Shown here one piece after another: positions 52,568 through 61,143 of a stretch of 64,000 nucleotides of DNA (positions are counted from its first letter, which is position 1; every line of letters starts with the position of its first letter). The notes beneath the pieces were generated by a model. It saw nothing but the letters and a program-made list of their open reading frames with translations. It was not told the origin of the DNA and did not search any database. The stretch covers positions 1,674,001 through 1,738,000 of the forward strand of contig NZ_CP140152.1 in NCBI RefSeq assembly GCF_034479515.1, given 5' to 3'. A program made the translations under genes and the position numbers. Source of the DNA: Duganella zoogloeoides. Its GTDB lineage: Bacteria > Pseudomonadota > Gammaproteobacteria > Burkholderiales > Burkholderiaceae_D.

Positions 52568-54514
52568 TTAGCGGGGACCGGGCAGCACCTGCACCTCGAT
52601 GCCCGAAAACATCGACGGAGCGCGGTACACGCGCTGGGTCGCCTTGCGGAAATCTTCGGGCCTGGCCTTGGGGATATCGACAAAGGTTTGCGGGTTCAGG
52701 TCCACCAGCGGGAACCACGAGCTCTGGATCTGCACCATGATGCGGTGGCCGCGGCGGAACGTGTGGTTGATGTCGGTCATGCTGAAATTGACCGGTTCGA
52801 CCTTGCCGGGTGTGAACGGCTCCGGCTTCTCGAAACCGTTGCGGAACTTGCCGCGCAAGGGATCGCCGCGCACCAGTTGCTGGTAGCCGGCCATGGGAAT
52901 GGCCGGTTTCTCGACATCGGTCCGCGGGCCGTCGGGCTTGGCGGCCGCCGGGTAGTCGTCGGGATAGACGTCGATCAGTTTTACAATCCAGTCGGCATCG
53001 GTGCCGCTGGTGGAGACGAACAGGCGCGGTTTTACCGGACCGCTCAAGGTCACATCTTCGTCCAGCGGCTCGCTGCGGTACGTCAGCACGTCGGTGCGGC
53101 TCGCGGCAAAGCGCTGGTCGCCCACCATGTATTCCTTGGGCACGCCGATGGCCGGATAGCCGGTGTACGGCACCGGCTTGCGCGGATCGGCAACGTATTC
53201 GTCGAAGCCGTCGCCGCCGGCCGCCGGCTGTTGCCAGGCCAGGGTGCCGTTGGCGCCCAGGTACAAGGTGCGCGCCTGCGCCTGCTTCGGTGGCCAGGCC
53301 GCGTACTCGCGCCAGACATTGCTGCCGGTCTCGAAGGCATGCACTTCCGCCTTGTTGGGATTGGCCACGCCTTTCAGGTGCTGCTCGAAGAACGGAAACT
53401 CGATGTTTTTACGGAAGTACTCGCCGGTCTTGGCGCCGAACTGCACGCTGCCCAGGCTCTGGCCGTCGTAGCGGCGCCAGGCGCCGTGCGACCATGGCCC
53501 CATCACCAGGCCGCTGTAGATCGCCGGATTATTGCGCTTGATGGCGTGGTAGGTGGTGAGCGGGCCTTGTAAATCTTCGGCGTCGTACCAGCCGCCCACG
53601 GTCAGCACTGCGGCCTTGATGTTTTTCAGGTGCGGCGCGATGTTGCGGGTTTTCCAGAAGTCGTTATAGGTCCAGTTGGCAATCGTCGGCATCAGCAAGG
53701 CGCGCTGGGAGGCCGTCATGGTGTCGGTGATGTTGGACAGCGTCAGGTGCGACAGGAAGAAATCGTAGCCGTCCGGGGTGCCGTAGTCGAAGTTGCTCCA
53801 GCTCCTCGGCAGCGGGGTCGGGTTCTGGGCTTCGACAAAGGCGGCGTAGAAGTCGAAATTGGCCGCCAGCATGAAGGCGCCGCCATGGTAGGAGTCGTCG
53901 TTCATGTACAGGTCGGTCACCGGCGCCTGCGGCGAGGCCGCCTTGATGGCCGGGTGCGAATCGATGATGCTGGCCGACGTGTAAAAGCCCGGATAGGAAA
54001 TCCCCAGGATGCCGACCTTGCCGTTATTGTTGGGAACATTTTTCAGCAGCCACTCGACCGTGTCGTGCATGTCCTCGCTTTCATTGCCTTCGCCCCTGGC
54101 GCGGCGTGCGTTTACATGCGGTGTCATTTCCTGCCATTTGCCTTCCGACATGTAGCGGCCGCGCACGTCCTGCTGCACGAAGATATAGCCGCTGCGCTGG
54201 AACTCGGGCGACGGGCCCAGGCGCGCGGGATAGAAATCGACGCCGTAGTGCAATTCGTCATCGGCGTGCACGCCAGCGCTGTACGGCGTGCGTTCCATCA
54301 GGAACGGATAACGGCGGCTGGCGTCCTTGGGGACGTACACGGCGGTGAACAGGCGGGTGCCGTCGCGCATCGGGATGCGGTATTCATACTTGGTGTACTG
54401 CTCGCGCACGCTGGCGACGGTGGAGGCGGCCGGTTCGTCGGCGGACTGGGCCGGGGTAACGATGCTGCCCAGCAGCGCGATGGCGAGGGCGAGGGTATGC
54501 AGGCGATGGTTCAT
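52568..54514 (-). CDS. CocE/NonD-family X-Pro dipeptidyl-peptidase-like hydrolase
   Basis: An exported serine hydrolase (648 residues) related to alpha-amino-acid ester hydrolases and cocaine esterase. The signal peptide ends near AQSADE. The oxyanion/nucleophile region is GILGISYPGFY with the catalytic serine. GGWYDAEDLQGPL contains the catalytic aspartate, and GPWSHGAW has the histidine. A C-terminal jelly-roll domain follows (FSMTDINHTFRRGHRIMVQIQSS). It may act on amino-acid esters, peptides or amide drugs; the true substrate is unknown. Confidence 0.92.
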   Translation of the reverse strand: MNHRLHTLALAIALLGSIVTPAQSADEPAASTVASVREQYTKYEYRIPMRDGTRLFTAVYVPKDASRRYPFLMERTPYSAGVHADDELHYGVDFYPARLGPSPEFQRSGYIFVQQDVRGRYMSEGKWQEMTPHVNARRARGEGNESEDMHDTVEWLLKNVPNNNGKVGILGISYPGFYTSASIIDSHPAIKAASPQAPVTDLYMNDDSYHGGAFMLAANFDFYAAFVEAQNPTPLPRSWSNFDYGTPDGYDFFLSHLTLSNITDTMTASQRALLMPTIANWTYNDFWKTRNIAPHLKNIKAAVLTVGGWYDAEDLQGPLTTYHAIKRNNPAIYSGLVMGPWSHGAWRRYDGQSLGSVQFGAKTGEYFRKNIEFPFFEQHLKGVANPNKAEVHAFETGSNVWREYAAWPPKQAQARTLYLGANGTLAWQQPAAGGDGFDEYVADPRKPVPYTGYPAIGVPKEYMVGDQRFAASRTDVLTYRSEPLDEDVTLSGPVKPRLFVSTSGTDADWIVKLIDVYPDDYPAAAKPDGPRTDVEKPAIPMAGYQQLVRGDPLRGKFRNGFEKPEPFTPGKVEPVNFSMTDINHTFRRGHRIMVQIQSSWFPLVDLNPQTFVDIPKARPEDFRKATQRVYRAPSMFSGIEVQVLPGPR

Positions 54515-54833
54515 GGTCTTCCTGTGGTCGGTTCAGCAAACTTGCCTAGTGTAATGTCAGTGGATAACTTTCGCTGCGTTAAATTTACGCAAGGCAAAAT
54601 TCCTATTTAAAAACAACTACTTGAAGTTGGGCGTCATGGCTTGTTAACAGGCTTATCCACAGAATCTGTTAACAACAAGGGTTGTATGTAAAAGTGTCCA
54701 GGAAGCCAACTAGTTTGCAAAAGCAATCACTGTGTTAGGTAACTAACAGTTGATTCCGATACAACTAGCTTATTATCTTGTCACCGGTGCTGCGTACCGG
54801 AACGCCAACTAACAATCTTTCAACGGAATGACT
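54515..54833. promoter_or_regulatory. Upstream region of the PEP-CTERM gene: cruciform, DnaA box and palindrome
   Basis: TTGTTAACAG (54641-54650) and CTGTTAACAA (54666-54675) form a perfect 10-bp inverted repeat around TTATCCACA (54653-54661), an exact DnaA-box consensus. TGTTAGGTAACTAACA (54733-54748) is a second perfect palindrome directly before a possible promoter (TTGATT 54750-54755, TATTAT 54771-54776, spacing only 15 bp). AACTAACA recurs at 54741 and 54807. Confidence 0.5.
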
Positions 54834-55424
54834 ATGAAACTCAAAAATATCCTGATCGCATCGATGATCATGGGCGCCAGCGTAATGACTTCGTCGGCCT
54901 TCGCAGCAAACGTGGGGGACACGGAAGCGGCTGTTCTGGTCAGCAACAAGGCTGGCGGTTTCCAGACCGTGGTCGGTAACACCTTCGACGCCGATCAGGT
55001 GTCCAACGTTTTCAGCGACAAGTTCACGTTCACCCTGAACGGCAACTACAACGCTTCCGGCACCTTGAGCTCGACCTTCCTGAGCACCAACCCGATCCAG
55101 GATCTGGTCATCAACGGCTTCAGCCTGGTGAAATATGATCCGGTGACCCAGGCCGTTATCTCCACCTACGCCGGCACCAACGTGCTGGGTTCGGGCGTGG
55201 GCACCGAAGACTACTGGAAATTCAACGCCAACGGCCTGACCGCCGGCAGCTACTACCTGTCCGTGAACGGCCTGGTACAAGGCGCGGGCGGCGGTTCGTA
55301 CTCGTCGAACGTCAACCTGGCCATGGCACCCGTGCCAGAAGCCGAAACCTATGCCATGATGATCGCCGGCCTGGGTCTGCTGGGCGTGGTGGCACGTCGT
55401 CGCAAGGCTGCCAAGCAAGCGTAA
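54834..55424 (+). CDS. FxDxF-type PEP-CTERM surface protein
   Basis: A 196-residue secreted protein. The signal peptide ends near SSAFAANV. FSDKFTFTLNG in the early body matches the FxDxF family. The C-terminus is a PEP-CTERM-like sorting tail: PVPEAETYA, then a hydrophobic helix MMIAGLGLLGVVA, then basic RRRKAAKQA. The tail should be recognised by an exosortase/EpsH-type transpeptidase, which is not in this window. ATG 54834 is chosen by ribosome-binding-site distance; 54828 is also possible. It has no other neighbour on the same operon. Confidence 0.88.
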   Translation: MKLKNILIASMIMGASVMTSSAFAANVGDTEAAVLVSNKAGGFQTVVGNTFDADQVSNVFSDKFTFTLNGNYNASGTLSSTFLSTNPIQDLVINGFSLVKYDPVTQAVISTYAGTNVLGSGVGTEDYWKFNANGLTAGSYYLSVNGLVQGAGGGSYSSNVNLAMAPVPEAETYAMMIAGLGLLGVVARRRKAAKQA

Positions 55425-55444
55425 GTTTAGCTGGTTGTGATTCC

Positions 55445-55486
55445 CTGCGGGGCGGGCGCGCAAGTGTCCGCCCCGCAGTCGTTTAC
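55445..55486 (+). terminator. Hairpin after the PEP-CTERM gene
   Basis: CTGCGGGGCGG (55445-55455) pairs perfectly with CCGCCCCGCAG (55468-55478), 12-nt loop, followed by TCGTTTA. It is strong in stem, weak in T tract, and lies 20 bp past the stop. Confidence 0.65.
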
Positions 55487-55541
55487 GGCCTGTGCCAGAA
55501 TACGCGGTGGCGCCATCCGGCGCCGACTTTCCAGGAGCAAT

Positions 55542-56165
55542 ATGGACGACCGCTATTTCTACCAGCCCGCACAAGGCCACGGCCTGCCGCACGACCCGTT
55601 CAACGCCATCGTCGGCCCGCGTCCGATCGGATGGATCTCTTCGCAATCGGCTGCCGGTGTGCTCAACCTGGCGCCATACAGCTTTTTCAACGCCTTTAAT
55701 TACACCCCGCCGCTGATCGGCTTTGCCAGCATTGGCCGCAAGGACACCCTGCGCAACATCGAGGAAACCGGCGAGTTCGTCTGGAACCTGGCCACGCGTC
55801 CGCTGGCCGGGGCCATGAACGCCAGCTGCGCAGCGGCGCCGCCCGACGTGGACGAGTTCGCGCTGGCCGGCCTGGCCACGGCGCCGTCGCGCATCGTGGG
55901 TGTGCCGCGCGTGGCAGCGAGCCCGGTGTCGTTCGAATGCAGGTGCAGCCAGATCATCCGCCTGCAAGGCGCATCGGGCGACGCCACCAATACGTGGCTG
56001 GTGATGGGGGAGGTGGTGGGGGTGCACATCGCGCAGGCATTGCTGCGCGATGGGATTTACGATACGGCGGGCTCGCAGACCATCCTGCGCGCCGGCGGCC
56101 CGGCTGATTACTTCGAGATCACGGCCGCCAGCCTGTTCCAGATGCGGCGGCCGGACTACCCATGA
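55542..56165 (+). CDS. Flavin reductase-like FMN-binding protein
   Basis: A 207-residue protein of the flavin-reductase/FMN-binding split-barrel family. It contains NAIVGPRPIGWISSQSAAGVLNLAPYS, FVWNLATRPL and RIVGVPRVAASPVSFECR, as in the DIM6/NTAB group. CAGGAGCAAT is a good ribosome binding site for ATG 55542; the longer 55437 start includes the upstream hairpin. The role (reducing FMN for an oxygenase, or another flavin reaction) is not clear. Its stop is 1 bp from the end of the asparaginase gene. Confidence 0.88.
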   Translation: MDDRYFYQPAQGHGLPHDPFNAIVGPRPIGWISSQSAAGVLNLAPYSFFNAFNYTPPLIGFASIGRKDTLRNIEETGEFVWNLATRPLAGAMNASCAAAPPDVDEFALAGLATAPSRIVGVPRVAASPVSFECRCSQIIRLQGASGDATNTWLVMGEVVGVHIAQALLRDGIYDTAGSQTILRAGGPADYFEITAASLFQMRRPDYP

Positions 56166-56166
56166 A

Positions 56167-57252
56167 TCAATAGGTATAGAACATTTGCTGGATGGCCTTG
56201 GTGTCGGTGGTTTTGGTCAGCGCCAGCATCAGCAGGATGCGCGCCTTTTGCGCGCTCAGCGTGTCGGCCGCAACGAAATCGAGTTCGTCGTCGTTGGCTT
56301 CGCCGTTGCGCGCCAGGATGCCCTGGCCGACGCGGCTGGCGCGCACGATCACCACGCCCTGCTTGCGCGCGGCCACCAGCGCCGGTTTTACCGTGGCGGC
56401 CAGGCTGCCGTCACCCACGCCGGCATGGATGATGCCCTTGGCGCCCGCGGCCACCAGCGCATTGAGCGCCACCGGGCCGACGTTGGCGTAGCCATAGACG
56501 ATATCGACTTGCGGCAGAGTGGTCAGCTTGCTCACGTCAAACTCGGCGTCAACCGTGTGCTTGCGGGTGGATGCGCGGTAAAAATACGGTTTGCTGCCCT
56601 GGATGTAGCCGAGCAGGCCCAGTTCCGGCGTCTTGAAACTGTCCGGCGTGGACGTGTTGGTCTTGCTGACATCGCGCGCGCTGTGGATCTGGTCGTTCAA
56701 CGCCACCAGAACGCCTTTGCCAACCGCGTCCTTGCTGGCAGCCAGCAGCACCGCGTTGTACAGGTTGATCGGACCGTCGGCCGACAGCGCCGTGCCGGGA
56801 CGCATTGCGCCCACCAGCACCACCGGCTTTTTGCTCTTGACGGTCAGGTCGAGAAAATACGCGGTTTCTTCCAGCGTATCGGTGCCGTGGGTGATGACGA
56901 TGCCATCGACGTCCGCTTGCGCCAGCAGCGTGTTGACGCGCTTGGCCAGCGCCAGCCAATGCTCATTGGTCATGTTCTCGCTGGCGATCTGGAATACCTG
57001 CTCGCCTTTTACCTGCGCCACGTTCGACAGCTCCGGCACGGCCTTGATCAGGGTATCGACACCGACCGTGGCCGCGGTGTAGCCGACCGTGGTGGTGGAG
57101 CTGGCGCCGCTGCCGGCAATCGTGCCGCCGGTGGCCAGGATGGTCACATTGGCCAGCTTTTCTGCTGCCCCCGCATAACTGCCCAACAACATGGTGCAGG
57201 CCAGCAGGGTTTGTACGGTGCGTACCAGGCGGTCGGGAAGGTTGTGTGACAT
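56167..57252 (-). CDS. ansB: Periplasmic type II L-asparaginase
   Basis: The enzyme hydrolyses asparagine to aspartate and ammonia in the periplasm. The 361-residue protein has signal peptide VQTLLACTMLLGSYAGAAEK, the first catalytic Thr in ATGGTIAGSG, the second triad with THGTDTLEETAYFLDL, and the Asn/Lys region VVLVGAMRPGTALSADGP. The C-terminal IVRASRVGQG is also typical. A GGAG ribosome binding site precedes ATG 57252. It converges on the flavin reductase gene. Confidence 0.95.
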   Translation of the reverse strand: MSHNLPDRLVRTVQTLLACTMLLGSYAGAAEKLANVTILATGGTIAGSGASSTTTVGYTAATVGVDTLIKAVPELSNVAQVKGEQVFQIASENMTNEHWLALAKRVNTLLAQADVDGIVITHGTDTLEETAYFLDLTVKSKKPVVLVGAMRPGTALSADGPINLYNAVLLAASKDAVGKGVLVALNDQIHSARDVSKTNTSTPDSFKTPELGLLGYIQGSKPYFYRASTRKHTVDAEFDVSKLTTLPQVDIVYGYANVGPVALNALVAAGAKGIIHAGVGDGSLAATVKPALVAARKQGVVIVRASRVGQGILARNGEANDDELDFVAADTLSAQKARILLMLALTKTTDTKAIQQMFYTY

Positions 57253-57357
57253 GCGGTCGTTCTCCAGTTGCAGTGCTAAAAGCTGGTCAGTTTAACAAAG
57301 TCGGTGGTTGTCAACAATGCCGAGGGGTGATGCGTTAAGTGGGGTGTATCTGGCATC

Positions 57358-57738
57358 ATGGACAAGATGAGCAACCATATGAATTTTTCACACACCTTGC
57401 GCCGGCATGGCGCCGGATTGCTGGCGGTGGCCGCCATGCTGGCGCTGGCCGGCTGCGGCGAAACCCGCGCACAGAAAAAACAGCGCGAAGCGAGCGCGGT
57501 GATTGCCATGGGCGAAAAATACGTTCGCGAGAAAATCCGCGAACCGGCGTCGGCGCAGTTTCGCAACCAGTTCATCGGCAAGGGCGGCGCGCCTTGCGGC
57601 GAAGTCAATGCCAAGGATGCGTTCGGCGCCTACCTGGGCTACCAGCGCTATATCTCGGTGGCGCGCGAACTGACCATGCTGGCGCAGGATATGCCGCACG
57701 ACGAGTTCGAGGAATCCTGGCGCGAGATGTGCAAATAG
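57358..57738 (+). CDS. Small lipoprotein of unknown function
   Basis: At most 126 residues, with a lipobox LALAGC preceded by a basic and hydrophobic signal (LRRHGAGLLAVAAMLALAGC) and followed by a helical body of about 90 residues (MGEKYVREKIREPASAQFRNQF). Two cysteines are near the centre and the end. Starts at 57358 (MDKMSNH), 57367 (MSNHMN) and 57379 (MNFSHT) are all possible; the last fits the signal peptide best. The family was not recognised. Confidence 0.7.
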   Translation: MDKMSNHMNFSHTLRRHGAGLLAVAAMLALAGCGETRAQKKQREASAVIAMGEKYVREKIREPASAQFRNQFIGKGGAPCGEVNAKDAFGAYLGYQRYISVARELTMLAQDMPHDEFEESWREMCK

Positions 57739-57740
57739 TA

Positions 57741-58871
57741 TTATTGATTGCTGAAGGGGCGGCTGTAGCGCGTGGCGCGCCGTACGTCGGGATGGCGGCC
57801 GATGGGGTGCGCCAGCGCTTCGCGGGCGCGGTCGTAGCCGTATTGCCACTGGTCGCGCGCGTGCTGCACGAAGATGTCGTACGTGGGCGGCATCGCCAGT
57901 TCGATGCGGTTGCGGCTCCAGTGCAGTTTTTGCTGTAATTGCTGGCGCGCCAGCGCCTTCGAGATATCGGACGAATCGATGCGCAGGTCGGCCAGGTAGG
58001 TGTTGGCGTAGCGCAGCCGCGCATTGCCGTTCAGGCCCAGCACCGAGCGCCAGGCCGGGATCGAAAACACCTGGTCGAACGCTTCCTTGAACTCCATCAC
58101 CACCTCCGCGCCCAGCTGGCGGGCGATTTCGACCGGGAACAGGTCGAGCACCCCGCCGATGTATTCCGCGCCCTGGTACTGGCGGCAGCGGAAGTAGATC
58201 ATGTCCGCGATCGAGATGCGCGCGGCCTCGGTGATCGGCACGCCGCTGTCGATCAGCAGCTCCGGCGCCACGGCGTGTTCGCCCCAGCGCGGGTCTGCCA
58301 GCGGCGACGCCATGCCGCGCAGCGCAGCGGCTGCGCGCTCGCCGCAAAACACGGTCTCCGCAAACAGCTTGCGCTGGCCGCGCGGGCGTCCCACCTCATG
58401 CGCATCGAACAGCAGCTTGCCGCCGATGATGGCCACATCGACCTCCGGCGTGCCGGCGGGCGCAGGGAAGGGCAGCTGCGACGGAATGTCGAACAGGAAG
58501 TCGCCGAACAGGTCGGGTATCACCGGCGCGCGCGCCGACGACAGCGTGCGCCGCGCCGCCCGCGCCAGCGTGGCCAGCAGCGCCGCGTGGCGCGTGGATT
58601 TGAGCCCGCACCAGAAGTCGTACATGGCGCGCGACGCCAGCCAGTCGCGCTGCGCCTGCGGCTGCGGCAGATTGTGGATGATGGCGGCGGCAATCGCGCC
58701 GCCGCAGCTGGCCACGATCACGTCGGGCGCCTTGCCCGCCTCGCGCAGTGCGGCATACATGCCGATGTAGATGCCGAAGCGGAAACCGCCGCCGCCCATG
58801 ATCATGCAGCGCTGGTACGGTCGATCGTTGCGGGTGGGGGAGGTCGGTACTGTGGTCATGGGTGAAACCAT
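57741..58871 (-). CDS. Patatin-like phospholipase, atypical motif
   Basis: A 376-residue patatin-family protein. The oxyanion loop is GGGGFRFGIYIG. The nucleophile region is VIVASCGGAIAAA, in which the usual G-x-S-x-G is V-A-S-C-G; the catalytic aspartate region LLIDSGVPITEA has DSG instead of DGG. The catalytic pair is present but the surrounding glycines differ. It is the last gene of the blaI-M56/M23-receptor cluster, 12 bp after the receptor. ATG 58871 or 58859 could be the start. There is no signal peptide, so it is probably cytoplasmic. Confidence 0.82.
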   Translation of the reverse strand: MVSPMTTVPTSPTRNDRPYQRCMIMGGGGFRFGIYIGMYAALREAGKAPDVIVASCGGAIAAAIIHNLPQPQAQRDWLASRAMYDFWCGLKSTRHAALLATLARAARRTLSSARAPVIPDLFGDFLFDIPSQLPFPAPAGTPEVDVAIIGGKLLFDAHEVGRPRGQRKLFAETVFCGERAAAALRGMASPLADPRWGEHAVAPELLIDSGVPITEAARISIADMIYFRCRQYQGAEYIGGVLDLFPVEIARQLGAEVVMEFKEAFDQVFSIPAWRSVLGLNGNARLRYANTYLADLRIDSSDISKALARQQLQQKLHWSRNRIELAMPPTYDIFVQHARDQWQYGYDRAREALAHPIGRHPDVRRATRYSRPFSNQ

Positions 58872-58883
58872 ACCACAGCACGG

Positions 58884-61040
58884 CTACCGGAACTGGTGTT
58901 CCACCATCACGCGCACGGCGGCGCTGGTGGGCGTGATGGTGGAACGCGCGCGCAGGCCGGTGGCCTGGAACTGCTGCCAGTCGCGGGACTGCTGGTGCAG
59001 CAGATTGGATCCCGCCACGCGCAGCTGGGTTTGGGCGTCGAGCTTCCACAGTGCATACAGGTCCAGCTGGCGGCCTGGCGACGTGCCCAGCCGCAGCTGC
59101 GTTGATTGCTGCGCGGTGACGCCGCCCTTGTAGGTGAAGTCGCCGCCGACGGTCCAGGCGCCGCCGGGCAGCTTGTAGTCCGCGCCGAGGTTGGCGGTGA
59201 CCGGCACCTGTTCTTCGAGTGTGTTGTGGGGGCCGGCCACGCTGTCCACGCGCGACCAGTTGCGCGCCAGGTTGGCGCGCAGGTCCACCGCCGGCGCCGC
59301 CGTCCAGCCCAGCAGACGATGCAGCGGCAGTTTCGCTTCCAGTTCGATGCCATGCACGCTGGCGTTGCCGTTGTTGAACGGCGTCTGCACCCACACGCTG
59401 CCCTCCTGGAACAGGCGGGTTTGCGTGACGTCGCGGATGCGGCGCCAGTACACGCTTACGCTGGCCAGGGCGCCGTCGCCCAGGTAGCGCTCGTAGGCGG
59501 CGTCGAGGCCCCAGGCCAGTTCGGGGCGCAACAGCGGGTTGCCTTGTTCGTCGGGATTGGTCGGGTTGTTGTTATTGTCCATGGTGTAGCGGCGCGGCAC
59601 CAGCTTGGCCAGCGTCGGCGCCTTGTACGTGCGCGCCAGCGCCAGGCGCAGCACGTCCCGGTTGGGCAGTGCGTAGCGTGCCTGCAGCGACGGACTCCAC
59701 ACGGCCGATGTGACATCGAGCGCATCGGGCGAATTGGCCGCCAGCGCGCGACTGGCCGTTTGCAGGCGCTCGTGGCGCAGTCCCGCATACACCGAAAACT
59801 GTTTCGATATTTCCCATTCGTCCTGCGCGAACAGCGCCAGGCGTTTGACCACGGCGCTGTAGTCGGCGTTGCTGGCCTCCGTCCGGGTGCCGGCGCCGTC
59901 AAAAATGGTTTCGCTGCGGTCTTCGTCGCGGCGCGCCCGGCTGGCGTCCCAGCCGATCGCCAGCGCGTGGCGCGCACCCACCGGGTGGCGCCAGGTACCG
60001 GTGAACGTCACGGCCGTTTCGGTGGGACCGGCATCGACGTGGCGGTGCACGGCCGGCGCGCCGTTCGCGTCCATGCCATAAAAATCGTAGCCAGTGCTAC
60101 GGCGGTTGCTGTTGGCGCCCAATTTGGTTTCGAGCTTGTCGCCGTTGGCGAGATTGTGGTTCCACTGCAGGTCGCTGCGCAGCATGGTGATGCGGGCGTG
60201 GTAGTCCGACACAAAATGCGGAAATTCGCTGGCATCGCCCACCAGCGTTTGCTCGTCGGCGCGGTTGCGCACATCGAAATGGCGCAGGTTGGCGAAGCCT
60301 TGCCAGGCTAGGGTGTCGCCGCCGCCCAGGGTCCAGCTCACGCGCGGCGTCAAGGTCAAATTGTCGTTGCGGCTGGACTTCGGTTGCGGCGTATGGCGCC
60401 GCAGCGTGACCACGCCGTCATCACTGGTCAGTGTTTCGTCGTCGGCAATGGCTTCCTCGGTGCGCTGGCGCGACAGCGTGGCGGCTATGCTGTACGAGAG
60501 CTTATCCGCCTGGTCCGACAACTGCGCGGTAAGGGTGGGCGACGTGGTGCCGCCACGGCGGGTGGCGCTGGCGGCCAGCGACCGCTGGCCGCGCCTGGCC
60601 GCCTTTTTCAGGATGATGTTGATGCTGCCGGCCACCGCCTGGTTGCTCGACGCTGCCGTGGCGCTGCGCAGGATTTCCACCCGCTCGATCATCTCGGGCG
60701 CCACCGAGTCGAGCGAGAAACCGGTCGCCACCGGCTCGCCGTTGAGCAGGATCTGGGTGTAACCCTTGCCCAGGCCGCGCATGCTGATCTCGCCGCCCTG
60801 GCCGGGCACGCCCGAGATGCTGATGCCGGGCAGGCGCTTGAGGGCGTCGGCCAGGGTCTGGTCGCCCTGGCGTACCAGCTCGGCGTGGGTGACGACGATG
60901 GCGGTGGTGGTTTCGCGCTGGCGCACGTCGGCGCGGGCGGCGGTGATGTCGATCTGCTGCGGTGCTTCGGCAACGATGGGCGTGGCTGGCGTGGATGGCG
61001 CGGCCAGCAGCATGCTGGCGGCCAGTATCGGAAGTGACAT
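58884..61040 (-). CDS. TonB-dependent receptor in the BlaI/M56 cluster
   Basis: A 718-residue outer-membrane receptor. The signal peptide MSLPILAASMLLAAPS is short. The plug has IDITAARADVRQRETTTAIVVTHAELVRQG, ISMRGLGKGYTQILLNGEP and VERVEILRSATAASSNQAVAGSINIIL, the TonB-box and plug pattern of colicin/outer-membrane transporters. The barrel ends in RVMVEHQFR. It lacks an STN domain. It sits 103 bp downstream of the M56-M23 gene, with a stem-loop in between (61095-61129). The substrate is unknown. Confidence 0.9.
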   Translation of the reverse strand: MSLPILAASMLLAAPSTPATPIVAEAPQQIDITAARADVRQRETTTAIVVTHAELVRQGDQTLADALKRLPGISISGVPGQGGEISMRGLGKGYTQILLNGEPVATGFSLDSVAPEMIERVEILRSATAASSNQAVAGSINIILKKAARRGQRSLAASATRRGGTTSPTLTAQLSDQADKLSYSIAATLSRQRTEEAIADDETLTSDDGVVTLRRHTPQPKSSRNDNLTLTPRVSWTLGGGDTLAWQGFANLRHFDVRNRADEQTLVGDASEFPHFVSDYHARITMLRSDLQWNHNLANGDKLETKLGANSNRRSTGYDFYGMDANGAPAVHRHVDAGPTETAVTFTGTWRHPVGARHALAIGWDASRARRDEDRSETIFDGAGTRTEASNADYSAVVKRLALFAQDEWEISKQFSVYAGLRHERLQTASRALAANSPDALDVTSAVWSPSLQARYALPNRDVLRLALARTYKAPTLAKLVPRRYTMDNNNNPTNPDEQGNPLLRPELAWGLDAAYERYLGDGALASVSVYWRRIRDVTQTRLFQEGSVWVQTPFNNGNASVHGIELEAKLPLHRLLGWTAAPAVDLRANLARNWSRVDSVAGPHNTLEEQVPVTANLGADYKLPGGAWTVGGDFTYKGGVTAQQSTQLRLGTSPGRQLDLYALWKLDAQTQLRVAGSNLLHQQSRDWQQFQATGLRARSTITPTSAAVRVMVEHQFR

Positions 61041-61094
61041 GGTGGTTCCTGTGGGGGTTTTTGAAACGGATCGTCAAAACGCGGACGATAAGAG

Positions 61095-61129
61095 GCCTGT
61101 CCGCCACCGGTCGGGTGGCGGATGCAGGC
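61095..61129 (-). terminator. Stem-loop between M56-M23 and receptor genes
   Basis: CCGCCACC (61101-61108) pairs with GGTGGCGG (61114-61121), extended by GCCTG (61095-61099) / CAGGC (61125-61129). No T tract follows on the minus strand, so it may reduce read-through or set mRNA decay rather than fully terminate. Confidence 0.55.
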
Positions 61130-61143
61130 ATGGTTATCGGTGG

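Noticed and set aside
54641..54675. Replication origin
   Set aside because: Only one DnaA box is present, with no cluster of boxes, no AT-rich unwinding region with dnaA/dnaN/rpmH, and no parA or other origin gene.
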